Shown: piece by piece, positions 1 through 7,861 of the stretch
How the letters are laid out: every line of letters begins with the position of its first letter
Numbering within the stretch: the first letter of the stretch is position 1
Assembly: GCA_900553305.1 (NCBI GenBank)
Contig: USDI01000032.1
Location: forward strand, 1 to 15,689
Reading direction: 5' to 3'
Source of the DNA: an uncultured Lachnospiraceae bacterium
GTDB taxonomy: Bacteria > Bacillota > Clostridia > Lachnospirales > Lachnospiraceae
Length of the DNA stretch: 15,689 nucleotides
Position numbers and translations under genes: made by a program
Notes under the pieces: model-generated
The model's input: the letters and a program-made list of their open reading frames with translations, nothing else
Database searches by the model: none
Told to the model about the DNA's origin: nothing

Positions 1-52
1 ACGGCGACCACCGAGATCTACACTCTTTCCCTACACGACGCTCTTCCGATCT
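1..52 (+). other. Illumina sequencing adapter (not genomic)
   Basis: Bases 1-23 match the 3' 23 nt of the Illumina P5 flow-cell oligo (from its ACGGCGACC onward), and bases 24-52 match the TruSeq Read 1 primer site ending in CTCTTCCGATCT. Together they are the standard universal adapter minus its first six bases. Homology to a bacterial gene starts at the very next base. This is untrimmed adapter carried into the assembly and should be masked. It also implies that position 1 is a contig end, not a biological junction. Confidence 0.98.
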
Positions 53-155
53 CCAGACATTTTTTACCTGTCTTTAATTCACAGGTAGTTCGAATATACT
101 CAAATAATTCCTCTGAATACCGCTCTCTCCACTCATCAAACTGCTCTGTAATCAA
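53..155 (-). CDS. Class I SAM-dependent methyltransferase, N-terminal fragment (cut by contig end)
   Basis: A 34-codon open frame on the minus strand reads from a TTG at 155-153 to the adapter junction. The translation includes EQFDEWRERYSEELFEYI and ends KTGKKCL, followed by a G that begins the next codon. This resembles the N-terminus of bacterial class I methyltransferases, which have F-D-x-W-R-x-R-Y near the start and then K-V-L-(E/D)-I-G-x-G-T-G as the SAM-binding motif I; the cut falls just before motif I. An in-frame TAG lies shortly upstream. The TTG is preceded by AAGG with an 8-nt spacing, which supports it as the start, although this non-ATG start is an inference. The substrate cannot be judged because more than 80% of the protein is missing. 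The gene is separated from lysC by the terminator at 221-288, so it is its own transcription unit. Confidence 0.68.
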
Positions 156-220
156 TACTTTCGCCTTACACTATGTATAATTTATAGTTTTCTGTATACA
201 GTCTCTACCACAACCTTAAG

Positions 221-288
221 CCGGCACAAAAAATAATGCCTCTGACCTTATGCAGGAATTTAGGCCAGAGGCAGATTTTTTATGCCGG
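221..288 (-). terminator. Large, probably bidirectional intrinsic terminator after lysC
   Basis: The core stem pairs 237-247 with 263-273 (11 bp, with a single G-U wobble in the minus-strand RNA). On the minus strand it is followed by TTATTTTTT. The stem is flanked by an A-tract on one side and a T-tract on the other, and these are enclosed by outer arms CCGGCA (221-226) and TGCCGG (283-288). The structure can therefore close as one long hairpin and can terminate in either direction. It lies 52 nt beyond the lysC stop and isolates the threonine operon from the methyltransferase fragment. Confidence 0.88.
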
Positions 289-340
289 TCAGTCAGCTAA
301 ACTACAACTTATCTGACACACTTCCCATTCTGAATATTTC

Positions 341-1660
341 CTACAGTCTCGCCAATACAAAGATATCATAAATTGCCTTAATGGCGGTCTCAAAATCCTC
401 ATTTGCCACACCGATAATGATATTCAGCTCACTGGAGCCCTGATCGATCATCTTGACATTGACATTCGCATGAGCCAGTGCGGAGAAAATTCTTCCTGCG
501 GTTCCTCTTGTGGATTTCATGCCGCGTCCAACGACTGCAATCAATGCCAGATCTGCTTCGATATCGATGCTGTCCGGATCTGCCAGACGGTGAATGGCAG
601 AAACAACCTTCTGCTCCTTATCCATAAATTCATCCTGATGAACAAATACTGTCATGGTATCAATACCCGAAGGTACATGCTCAAAGGAAATTCCATAATC
701 TTCAAACGCCTGTAACACCTTACGTCCGAATCCGATCTCCGAATTCATCATTGCCTTATCAATGTTTACCGCACAGAAGCCCTTCTTACCGGCAATACCG
801 GTCACCACATATTTGCACTTCTGACAGGTGCTTTCCACAATCCAGGTGCCTTCATCCTGCGGACGGTTGGTATTCCGGATATTGATCGGAATGCCTTCAC
901 GGCGTACCGGGAAAATGGCATCCTCATGAAGCACGCTTGCACCCATGTAAGACAGCTCGCGGAGTTCACGGTAGGTAATGGTATCAATTCTTTCCGGATT
1001 TTCAATGATTCTCGGATCTGCAATCAGAAATCCCGAAACATCTGTCCAGTTCTCATAGACATCAGCCTTGACTGCTCTTGCCACGATGGATCCGGTAATA
1101 TCGGAGCCGCCTCTGGAAAAGGTCTTTACGGTTCCATCCGCATAAGCTCCATAGAAGCCCGGAATAACCGCATTGTCCATATCCTTCAGACGTTCCTTTA
1201 AAATATCATTGGTGGTTTCCGAATCAAAATCACCGTTCTCATCAAAACGAATCACTTCTGCTGCATCAATAAACGGAAAACCAAGATAATCTGCCATAAT
1301 AATACTATTCAGATATTCCCCTCTGGAAGCGGCATAATTTACTCCGGCTTTCTTTTTGAAGTTCTCTGCAATAGTCTTAAATTCTTCCTTTAGGGACAGT
1401 GTCAGGGAAAGGCCATCAATGATCTCCTGATAGCGTTCCTCAATAGCCTGAAGCTCCCTCTTAAAATCCTTGTCGTTCTCTGCAAGCTCATAACAGCCAT
1501 AAAGCATATCGGTTACCTTGGTGTCCCCTGAAAACCGCTTTCCCGGAGCAGAAGGTATCACATACCGGCGCTCTTTGTCTGCATGGATAATGTCCCCGAC
1601 CTTGCGGAACTGCTCCGCACTCGCCAGTGAACTTCCCCCGAATTTTACTACTTTTTTCAT
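341..1660 (-). CDS. lysC: Aspartate kinase
   Basis: A 439-residue aspartokinase, which phosphorylates L-aspartate with ATP to 4-phospho-L-aspartate, the first step to lysine, threonine and methionine (cytosolic). Visible signatures are KFGGSS at residues 6-11 (kinase/ATP site), FSRGGSDITGS at 181-191 and WTDVSGFLIADPR around 205-217 of the amino-acid-kinase fold. Two C-terminal ACT repeats follow at roughly 285-355 and 370-435, where end-product feedback binding normally occurs; which amino acid binds cannot be read from sequence. Length matches monofunctional clostridial aspartokinases, so this is not a ThrA-type fusion with homoserine dehydrogenase. The start has a GAGGAG ribosome binding site. 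It is the last gene of the operon, 21 nt after apgM, and is followed by the terminator at 221-288. The symbol is a family-level choice; an organism may carry several isozymes. Confidence 0.95.
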   Translation of the reverse strand: MKKVVKFGGSSLASAEQFRKVGDIIHADKERRYVIPSAPGKRFSGDTKVTDMLYGCYELAENDKDFKRELQAIEERYQEIIDGLSLTLSLKEEFKTIAENFKKKAGVNYAASRGEYLNSIIMADYLGFPFIDAAEVIRFDENGDFDSETTNDILKERLKDMDNAVIPGFYGAYADGTVKTFSRGGSDITGSIVARAVKADVYENWTDVSGFLIADPRIIENPERIDTITYRELRELSYMGASVLHEDAIFPVRREGIPINIRNTNRPQDEGTWIVESTCQKCKYVVTGIAGKKGFCAVNIDKAMMNSEIGFGRKVLQAFEDYGISFEHVPSGIDTMTVFVHQDEFMDKEQKVVSAIHRLADPDSIDIEADLALIAVVGRGMKSTRGTAGRIFSALAHANVNVKMIDQGSSELNIIIGVANEDFETAIKAIYDIFVLARL

Positions 1661-1681
1661 AACTGCATTCTCCTCATCTGC

Positions 1682-2890
1682 CTACTGTTCTAATAATTTA
1701 TTCATCATTTCATGACCATGCGCCACAAAGTTTCCGCTCTGTGCGGCTTCTTCTTCATTGTAATTCCAGGTATGGTCTTCCTTCTTTGTGGAATCAAACA
1801 GAAGATACGGTACACTGTCTGCGGTATGGGTGCGCAGACGGATCGGGGTCGGATGATCCGGCATCACTAAAAGGCGATAGTCCACGCCTTCCTTATCCAG
1901 CTCTTGCGTAAGAGGTCCGATCACTCTCTGGTCGAGATATTCAATTGCCTTCACCTTACGCTCCACGCTTCCCTGATGCCCCATTTCGTCCGGTGCTTCC
2001 ACATGGATATAAGCAAAGTCATATCCATCATGCAGTGCATCAATCGCAGCCTGTGTCTTTCCTTCATAGTTGGTATTTAATCCGCCGTTTGCACCCTCGA
2101 CATGGGCAACGCCCATCTTTGCACCGACAGCGATTCCCTTTAACAGGTCTACGGCAGAGATCATCATGCCCTTTTTCCCATACTTTTCTTCAAAAGGAGC
2201 AAGGCTCGGTCTGGTACCTGCGCCCCAGAACCAGCAGCAGTTTGCAGGGTTCAGTCCTTTTTTCTTACGCTCTACGTTAATCGGATGATCCTTTAAGATC
2301 TCGTAGCTTCTCTTCATCATGTAAAGAAGATGTTCATCGGTCGGAAGATACTGGCCGATCACCTGCTCCAATACATCATGCGGCTGGGTCAGATCAAGCA
2401 CCTTTCCCTGATTCCAGATCAGACAATGGCGGTAACTGGTTCCTACATAGAACTGATAGGTTTCATTCTGTAATTCCTTCTTTACTTCATTTAATAAGAC
2501 AGCACAATCTTCCGTACTGATTTCTCCTGAGCTATGGTCAATGATTCTCTGCTCTTCAAATGGAACATCGTCCTCGGAAATCGTTACGATGTTACAGCGG
2601 AGTGCAATGTCGGTATCCTTCATCGGAACCCCGATGCTTAAGGCCTCTAACGGAGAACGTCCCGAATAATAAATCTTTGGATCATATCCCAATACCGAAA
2701 GATTCGCCGTATCACTTCCCGGTTTCATGCCCTCCGGAATGGTATGAACCATACCGATTTCAGATAATTTACTCAAACGGTCCAGTGCAGGAGTGCTGGC
2801 ATATGCGATCGGTGTCCTGCCTCCAAGGCTCTCAATCGGTTCATCTGCCATGCCATCGCCCAACACTACAATATATTTCTTCTCACTCAT
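1682..2890 (-). CDS. apgM: Cofactor-independent phosphoglycerate mutase family protein, proposed homoserine kinase
   Basis: A 402-residue member of the archaeal-type 2,3-bisphosphoglycerate-independent phosphoglycerate mutase family (alkaline phosphatase superfamily). Expected metal and phospho-serine positions are visible: GDGMAD at 11-16, GSDTANLSVLGY at 58-69 with the likely nucleophile S59, DEMGH at 301-305, PDH at 344-346 and H355. Family knowledge: members sitting in threonine operons without a GHMP-type ThrB are annotated as proposed homoserine kinase (ThrB replacement). Its position between hom and lysC, with no other homoserine kinase in the operon, supports that role here. The start at 2890 is chosen over an ATG at 2941 because GAGGAGAATCACC precedes it and the family begins with K-Y-(I/V)-V-V-L-G-D-G. 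A glycolytic mutase activity remains possible. Confidence 0.88.
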   Translation of the reverse strand: MSEKKYIVVLGDGMADEPIESLGGRTPIAYASTPALDRLSKLSEIGMVHTIPEGMKPGSDTANLSVLGYDPKIYYSGRSPLEALSIGVPMKDTDIALRCNIVTISEDDVPFEEQRIIDHSSGEISTEDCAVLLNEVKKELQNETYQFYVGTSYRHCLIWNQGKVLDLTQPHDVLEQVIGQYLPTDEHLLYMMKRSYEILKDHPINVERKKKGLNPANCCWFWGAGTRPSLAPFEEKYGKKGMMISAVDLLKGIAVGAKMGVAHVEGANGGLNTNYEGKTQAAIDALHDGYDFAYIHVEAPDEMGHQGSVERKVKAIEYLDQRVIGPLTQELDKEGVDYRLLVMPDHPTPIRLRTHTADSVPYLLFDSTKKEDHTWNYNEEEAAQSGNFVAHGHEMMNKLLEQ

Positions 2891-2964
2891 GGTGATTCTC
2901 CTCTTTTCTATTTCTGTATGGATTTCATCTCGCCTTGCCATTCATAAGTTGCATGACTCAATGC

Positions 2965-4164
2965 TTACGCGAAACGGATCCGGCTGATCACTCCGACCTT
3001 TTCAGCTTTTTCATTGAATTCCTTTTCGCTCATGCGTCCGGTTACAAAAGCAAACTCTCCGTCCACTCCCGCTGTAATCTCTTTCACGTCTCCAAAGATC
3101 TCTTTTGCTTCCTGTTCTTTTGCTTTATCTACACGTACAAAGAAAGCACGCTCTACTTCGTCCACATTTGTCAGCTTCACATCCTCTGCATCCCAGAAGC
3201 AGGTAATGATCTTTCCAATATGTCTTGCGCAGTCTACGACATCGGACACAACCGCACTCGCTGTCGGAAGCTTGCCTGCGCCTCTTCCGTAATACATGGA
3301 ATCGCCAAGCATGTTGCCATGCACGCAGACGGCATTAAACACATCATTTACCATGGATAACGGATGGCTCTTCGAAATGAGGAACGGAGAAACCATGGCA
3401 TAAAGTCCGCCATTCTCTTCCTTTGCAAGCCCAAGTAATTTAATGGTGCAGTCCATCACCTTCGCATATTTAAAATCGTCTGCGGTAATCTTCGTAATTC
3501 CTTCGGTGTAAATATCCTGATAACGGACATTCTTACCACACATTAAGGAAGAGAGAATCGCGATCTTACGGCAGGCATCATAGCCTTCAACATCGGCTTC
3601 CGGATTGCGTTCTGCATAGCCCTTTTCCTGTGCTTCCTTCAACACCTCTTCAAATGCAGCACCTTCGCGCTCCATCTTGGTTAAAATATAGTTGGTCGTA
3701 CCATTTAAAATACCGGAAATGGCATCAATCTTCTCTGCGGTAAGTGAATAATTCAAAGGACGGATAATCGGAATACCACCGCCGACACTTGCCTCGAACA
3801 GATAATTGCAGGTATGCTCATGTGCAATCTGAATCAACTCCGGTCCGTGTGTTGCCACCAGCTCTTTATTGGAGGTGCATACACTCTTGCCGCTCATCAG
3901 GGCACGCTTCGTAAATTCGTAAGCCGGCTTTAAACCTCCCATGGTTTCACATATAATTTGTACCTCAGGATCGTTCAGAATCACCTCTACATCGTGAACG
4001 ATCTTGTCTTCATACGGATCTCCCGGGAAATCACGAAGATCCAGAATATATTTAATATTCAGAGCTTCGTTTGACTTCTTGTTGATCTCTTCCTTGTTCT
4101 TTTCAATTACCTCAACGACACCGCTTCCTACGGTACCGTATCCCATTACTGCTACCTGAATCAT
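2965..4164 (-). CDS. hom: Homoserine dehydrogenase
   Basis: A 399-residue enzyme that reduces aspartate-semialdehyde to homoserine with NAD(P)H, the branch point to threonine and methionine. The Rossmann motif GYGTVGSG is at residues 8-15. The conserved TSNKELVA is at 98-105 (K100), EASVGGGIPIIRPL at 124-137, and the family signature GILNGTTNYILT at 151-162. The catalytic-region motif ADVEGYDACRK follows at 190-200. A C-terminal segment from about 325 resembles a regulatory ACT-like domain (AFFVRVD...). The ribosome binding site is AAGGAG, 7 nt from the ATG. The gene follows the ACT/HTH protein by 57 nt and precedes apgM by 74 nt, so it is the second gene of the threonine operon. Confidence 0.96.
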   Translation of the reverse strand: MIQVAVMGYGTVGSGVVEVIEKNKEEINKKSNEALNIKYILDLRDFPGDPYEDKIVHDVEVILNDPEVQIICETMGGLKPAYEFTKRALMSGKSVCTSNKELVATHGPELIQIAHEHTCNYLFEASVGGGIPIIRPLNYSLTAEKIDAISGILNGTTNYILTKMEREGAAFEEVLKEAQEKGYAERNPEADVEGYDACRKIAILSSLMCGKNVRYQDIYTEGITKITADDFKYAKVMDCTIKLLGLAKEENGGLYAMVSPFLISKSHPLSMVNDVFNAVCVHGNMLGDSMYYGRGAGKLPTASAVVSDVVDCARHIGKIITCFWDAEDVKLTNVDEVERAFFVRVDKAKEQEAKEIFGDVKEITAGVDGEFAFVTGRMSEKEFNEKAEKVGVISRIRFA

Positions 4165-4221
4165 GTTTCGTCTCCTTTGTTTTCCTTCTTTATTTCCCTA
4201 TCCGTTTCCGGATCTGTCTGC

Positions 4222-4659
4222 TTACTCCTGTGCAAGGATCTTTACGTTCCGGACACCCCTGTGCTTTCCCATCGTTTCAAGCATTTCTGAAATGTCTCTG
4301 GTTGTTTCAAGCACCTGGACACTCAGGCTTAAGGATGCCACGCCGTTAATCGGAATACTCTGATGAATGGTCAGGATATTTGCTCCGAATTCGGCAATCA
4401 CCTTTAACACATCGGAGAGAATTCCAGGCTCATCCTCCATCTGGAAGGTCAGCGTAATCGTCGTTCCCTGCGCATTATCATGGAATTCAAAAATATCCTC
4501 CTTGTACTTATAAAAGGAACTCCGGCTGATTCCGACTGCCTCTGCAGCCTCATTCACCGACACCGCCTTACCGGAATCAATCAGCTTCTTCGCCTGTACA
4601 ACCTTAAGAAGCACCTCCGGAACGGCCTGTTCCTTCACAACATAATATCTGCTTCCCAT
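4222..4659 (-). CDS. pheB: ACT domain-containing protein, UPF0735/PheB family
   Basis: A 145-residue protein of the UPF0735 (PheB-like) family. The N-terminus (roughly 33-52) forms a helix-turn-helix-like segment, EAAEAVGISRSSFYKYKEDIF, and residues about 68-142 form an ACT domain (TFQMEDEPGILSDVLKVIAEFGANILTIHQ). The combination suggests an amino-acid-sensing regulator, but no ligand or DNA target is established for the family, so the role is inference. The start at 4659 is preferred over the upstream ATG at 4755 because AGGAGAAGAT directly precedes it, the family starts this way, and the longer version would begin upstream of the predicted -10. It is the first gene of the hom-apgM-lysC operon, where it could be a local regulator of flux into threonine. 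Confidence 0.9.
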   Translation of the reverse strand: MGSRYYVVKEQAVPEVLLKVVQAKKLIDSGKAVSVNEAAEAVGISRSSFYKYKEDIFEFHDNAQGTTITLTFQMEDEPGILSDVLKVIAEFGANILTIHQSIPINGVASLSLSVQVLETTRDISEMLETMGKHRGVRNVKILAQE

Positions 4660-4707
4660 ATCTTCTCCTGTCTTTCGTCCCCACCCGGCGTACACTTGTC
4701 TTTGATT

Positions 4708-4724
4708 GTCTTTGTACAAAAGAC
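4708..4724. promoter_or_regulatory. Inverted repeat in the 5' leader of the threonine operon
   Basis: The arms GTCTTT and AAAGAC surround a short spacer (plus strand GTCTTTGTACAAAAGAC), with TTTGTACAAA in its middle. It lies about 15-30 nt downstream of the expected transcription start at about 4739. It could be an operator or a small leader hairpin. No T-box or lysine riboswitch sequence is visible in this leader, so this is the only obvious structure there. The functional role is a guess. Confidence 0.35.
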
Positions 4725-4745
4725 ACATGTGCGTCACCGAAAGAT

Positions 4746-4774
4746 ATTCTATCACACCTTTTTCCGAAGTGCAA
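4746..4774 (-). promoter_or_regulatory. Sigma-A type promoter of the pheB-hom-apgM-lysC operon
   Basis: Minus strand -35 TTGCAC (4774-4769), an exact 17-nt spacer, and -10 TAGAAT (4751-4746), with TGA just before the -10 giving an extended -10. It lies about 87-115 nt upstream of the pheB start and directly beyond the gat terminator, as expected for a new transcription unit. Confidence 0.75.
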
Positions 4775-4802
4775 GGTAAAAGATGTAAAAGAAGACAAAG
4801 AA

Positions 4803-4842
4803 AAAAGCACTTTTTTGTGCATAATCACAAGAAAGTGCTTTT
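4803..4842 (-). terminator. Intrinsic terminator of the thiolase-gatCAB operon
   Basis: A perfect 11-bp stem pairs AAAAGCACTTT (4803-4813) with AAAGTGCTTTT (4832-4842); an inner TTGTG/CACAA pairing can extend it. On the minus strand a T-rich run (TTTTTTCTTTG) follows. It lies 108 nt past the gatB stop. Confidence 0.85.
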
Positions 4843-4873
4843 CATCGTTTTCTAACATCCATAAACCGTAACT

Positions 4874-4920
4874 ATTCACAAGCATGCAAAACCACTTCCT
4901 GTGAATGCCTGCATCAGGCA
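4874..4920 (-). repeat. Two adjoining inverted repeats in the gatB 3' untranslated region
   Basis: ATTCACA (4874-4880) pairs with TGTGAAT (4900-4906), and TGCCTG-CAT-CAGGCA forms a tight 6-bp hairpin at 4906-4920. Neither is followed by a U-tract. They lie between the gatB stop and the terminator at 4803-4842 and may stabilise the mRNA 3' end. No function can be assigned. Confidence 0.5.
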
Positions 4921-4950
4921 GAATCGTTACCACAAATTTTAAACACCGGC

Positions 4951-6381
4951 TTATAGAAGTTCCTTTAATAACTGATTCACCATACCCGGATCACATTTGC
5001 CCTTCATGGCCTTCATGGTCTGTCCAACCAGGAAACCAATTGCCTTTTCCTTACCATTGTGGTAGTCCTCTACCGACTGCGGATTATTGGCAATCACTTC
5101 TTCCACGGTTTTTCGGAGTGCCCCCTCATCATTGACAGTCTTCAATCCCTTTTCTTCCACATAAGAAACCGGATCCATATCTTCTTCAAACATGACCTCA
5201 AAGACTTCCTTGGCAACTGCACCGTTAATGGCTCTGGAATCCTGCAGTGCAATCAATGCAGAAAGGTGTTCCGGTGAAAAACGGATATCCTCCGGATCGA
5301 GTTCCTTCTCCTTGAGAATGCGGAGTGTTTCGCCCATCAACCAGTTGGATACCTTCTTCGGCTGTGTACCCAAAGCAACGGTCTGTTCAAACAGATCTGC
5401 CATTTTCTTGGAGCCTGTAATAATCTCAATATCATAATCCGGAATTCCGAATTCTTCACGGTAACGGATCCTCTTTTCATTACGGAACTCCGGCTGTCTG
5501 CTGCGGATCTCCTCTAAGAATTCGTCGCTTAATACGATCGGTACAAGGTCCGGATCAGGGAAGTAACGGTAATCCTGTGCATCCTCTTTGCTTCGCATCG
5601 CATAGGATTCACCGACATTATCATCCCATCGTCTGGTTTCCTGCACGACCTTCTCCCCGGCATCCAGCAGATCCATCTGACGCTCGGTTTCACCCTCAAT
5701 TGCACGACGGATCGCCTTAAAGGAGTTCAGGTTCTTCATTTCGGTACGTGTACCGAATTCCGTTGCTCCCACTTCACGAAGGGACAGGTTCACATCTGCA
5801 CGCATGGAACCCTCCTGAAGCTTACAATCGGATACTCCCAGATACTGTGCAATCATACGCAGCTTTTCCAGATAAGCAATCACTTCATCTGCACTGCGCA
5901 TATCCGGCTCTGACACGATTTCAATCAGCGGAACACCGGAACGGTTATAATCAACCAAAGAGCAGTCTTCCCAGTCATCATGGATCAGCTTTCCGGCATC
6001 CTCCTCCATATGAATCTCATGGATTCCGATTTCCTTCTTTCCCGCCTCCGTTTCAATCTCTACCTTACCATTGCGGCAGATTGGCAGATACAGCTGGGAA
6101 ATCTGATAATTCTGCGGATTATCCGGATAAAAATAATTCTTACGGTCAAATTTACAATACTGGGTAATCGTACAGTTCGTAGCAAGTCCGACCGCTACGG
6201 CATATTCGAGCACCTTTTTGTTTAATACGGGTAAAGAACCCGGCATACCGGTACATACCGGACAGGTGTGAGTATTCGGTGCTCCACCAAATGCGGTAGA
6301 ACAGCCACAGAAAATCTTGGTCTTCGTTGCAAGCTCTACATGAACCTCAAGACCAATGACGGTTTCATACTGTTTAGCCAT
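4951..6381 (-). CDS. gatB: Asp-tRNA(Asn)/Glu-tRNA(Gln) amidotransferase subunit B
   Basis: The 476-residue kinase/tRNA-binding subunit of GatCAB. It activates the side chain of mischarged Glu-tRNA(Gln) or Asp-tRNA(Asn) by phosphorylation before amidation with ammonia from GatA. The N-terminal cradle opens IGLEVHVEL and carries the zinc-knuckle cysteines C25, C27, C40 and C43 (IFCGCS...THTCPVC). DPDLVPI-type and PEFRNEKRIRY segments follow, and the C-terminal helical and YqeY-like tail (from about 330) ends with IGFLVGQTMKAMKGKCDPGMVNQLL, the tRNA-recognition part. Length is typical. The ATG abuts the gatA stop (TAA then ATG with no spacer) and its AAGGAGGGTGAG ribosome binding site lies inside the gatA 3' end, so translational coupling is likely. 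It is the last gene of the operon. Confidence 0.97.
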   Translation of the reverse strand: MAKQYETVIGLEVHVELATKTKIFCGCSTAFGGAPNTHTCPVCTGMPGSLPVLNKKVLEYAVAVGLATNCTITQYCKFDRKNYFYPDNPQNYQISQLYLPICRNGKVEIETEAGKKEIGIHEIHMEEDAGKLIHDDWEDCSLVDYNRSGVPLIEIVSEPDMRSADEVIAYLEKLRMIAQYLGVSDCKLQEGSMRADVNLSLREVGATEFGTRTEMKNLNSFKAIRRAIEGETERQMDLLDAGEKVVQETRRWDDNVGESYAMRSKEDAQDYRYFPDPDLVPIVLSDEFLEEIRSRQPEFRNEKRIRYREEFGIPDYDIEIITGSKKMADLFEQTVALGTQPKKVSNWLMGETLRILKEKELDPEDIRFSPEHLSALIALQDSRAINGAVAKEVFEVMFEEDMDPVSYVEEKGLKTVNDEGALRKTVEEVIANNPQSVEDYHNGKEKAIGFLVGQTMKAMKGKCDPGMVNQLLKELL

Positions 6382-7842
6382 TTACTCACCCTCCTTTTCA
6401 CCAAATGATCCCCTGCTGCATTCATAAGCGAAAGCTGCACGGATCAGGTTCTTTTCTTTAAAGCAGTCTCCGATCATCTGCAAGCCGATCGGCAGTCCCT
6501 TGGAATCGATACCGCAAGGAATGCTGATTCCGGGAAGTCCTGCCAGATTCACGGAAATCGTATAAATATCGCTTAAGTACATCTTAATTGGATCGGAAAG
6601 GCTCTTTCCAAGCTCCGGTGCGGTTGTCGGTGCACAGGGAGCAAGAATTACATCATATTTCGCAAACGCTTCATCAAAGGCTTTCTTAATCAGTGCCTTG
6701 ACACGGAGTGCTTTCAGATAATATGCATCATAATAACCGGAGCTTAATACAAAGCTACCGAGCATGATACGACGCTTTACTTCCGGTCCAAAGCCTTCCG
6801 AACGGGTCTTCTTATACATGTTATGGAGTCCTGTATAGTCTTCTGTACGGTAGCCGTACTTAATCCCATCAAACCGTTCCAGGTTCGAGCTTGCTTCTGC
6901 GGCTGCAATCGTATAATAGGTCGGAATCGCATATTCCACAAGGCTCAAATCAAACTCCTCTACAACTGCACCCTTTTTCTTTAATTCTCCGGCTGCCTTC
7001 ATAACGGCTTCCCTAACTTCCGGATCCAGTCCTTCTCCGAAGTAATCACGCGGGATACCAATCTTCATGCCCTGTACATCATCCACAAGTGCGGATGTGA
7101 AATCGTTCTCCTCGCGCTCTACCGAAGTGGAATCCTTCGGGTCGTGGGAGGCAATCACTTCAAGAATTGTTGCGCAGTCGGTCACATCCTTGCACAAAGG
7201 CCCGATCTGATCCAAAGAGGATCCATAGGCAATCAGTCCGTATCGGGATACCGTTCCGTAGGTTGGCTTCATTCCAACCACGCCACAGTAGGAAGCCGGC
7301 TGACGTATGGAGCCACCGGTATCTGAACCAAGTGCAAAGAAGCATTCCTTAGCAGCAACGGCTGCTGCCGATCCACCGGAGGATCCTCCCGGTACATGGG
7401 CTTCATTCCAGGGATTTTTCGTTGCGCCAAAGGCAGAGGTTTCTGTCGTAGAACCCATGGCAAACTCGTCCATGTTGGTCTTACCAAGAATCACAGCTCC
7501 TGCTTTCTCTAAATTTAATACGGCCTCTGAAGAGAATGTCGGAATAAAATTACCAAGAATTTTCGAAGAACAGGTGGTCAGCATTCCCTCGGTACACATA
7601 TTGTCCTTGATTGCTACAGGAACACCTGCCAGGGGCCCCGTAAGTTCTCCCGCCTCAATCTTCTTCTGTACCTCCTGCGCCTTCCGCAGTGCACCTTCTT
7701 CATCAATTGTTACATAACAGTGAAGAGACTCTTCTCTTTCTTTGATCTGTGTAAGAACCGCCTGTACGGCTTCGGGCGACGTCACTTCTCCGTTCCGGAT
7801 CGCCTTTGCCAGCCCGACGGCTGTATAATCCAGTATCTTCAT
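6382..7842 (-). CDS. gatA: Asp-tRNA(Asn)/Glu-tRNA(Gln) amidotransferase subunit A
   Basis: The 486-residue amidase-signature glutaminase subunit of GatCAB, which releases ammonia from glutamine (or asparagine) for transfer to the tRNA-bound amino acid. The Ser-cisSer-Lys triad is intact: K79 in VPVAIKDNM, S154 in PGGSSGGSAAAVAA and S178 in GSDTGGSIRQPAS, the same numbering as well-studied GatA proteins. The start at 7842 is chosen over an ATG at 7944 because AAAGGA precedes it and the longer version would extend into gatC with unrelated residues. It is 19 nt downstream of gatC and abuts gatB. Presence of GatCAB implies that the organism makes Gln-tRNA and/or Asn-tRNA indirectly. Confidence 0.97.
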   Translation of the reverse strand: MKILDYTAVGLAKAIRNGEVTSPEAVQAVLTQIKEREESLHCYVTIDEEGALRKAQEVQKKIEAGELTGPLAGVPVAIKDNMCTEGMLTTCSSKILGNFIPTFSSEAVLNLEKAGAVILGKTNMDEFAMGSTTETSAFGATKNPWNEAHVPGGSSGGSAAAVAAKECFFALGSDTGGSIRQPASYCGVVGMKPTYGTVSRYGLIAYGSSLDQIGPLCKDVTDCATILEVIASHDPKDSTSVEREENDFTSALVDDVQGMKIGIPRDYFGEGLDPEVREAVMKAAGELKKKGAVVEEFDLSLVEYAIPTYYTIAAAEASSNLERFDGIKYGYRTEDYTGLHNMYKKTRSEGFGPEVKRRIMLGSFVLSSGYYDAYYLKALRVKALIKKAFDEAFAKYDVILAPCAPTTAPELGKSLSDPIKMYLSDIYTISVNLAGLPGISIPCGIDSKGLPIGLQMIGDCFKEKNLIRAAFAYECSRGSFGEKEGE

Positions 7843-7861
7843 TGAAATATCCTTTCTGTTT

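Noticed and set aside
1945..2280. Plus-strand open frame inside apgM (and similar long antisense frames in gatA, gatB, thiolase and mtnA)
   Set aside because: Each lies wholly opposite a well-supported conserved gene, is rich in Ser/Pro/His as antisense shadows are, and has no family motif.
2891..2941. Longer start for apgM at 2941
   Set aside because: The extra 17 residues are not family-like, and the GAGGAG site is placed for the ATG at 2890.
4660..4755. Longer start for the ACT/HTH protein at 4755
   Set aside because: It would begin upstream of the predicted -10 box, so the ATG would not be on the transcript; AGGAG fits the ATG at 4659.
4660..4800. T-box or lysine riboswitch controlling the threonine operon
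   Set aside because: No T-box sequence (TGGNACCGCG-like) or lysine-element core is visible, and the leader is only about 80 nt long.
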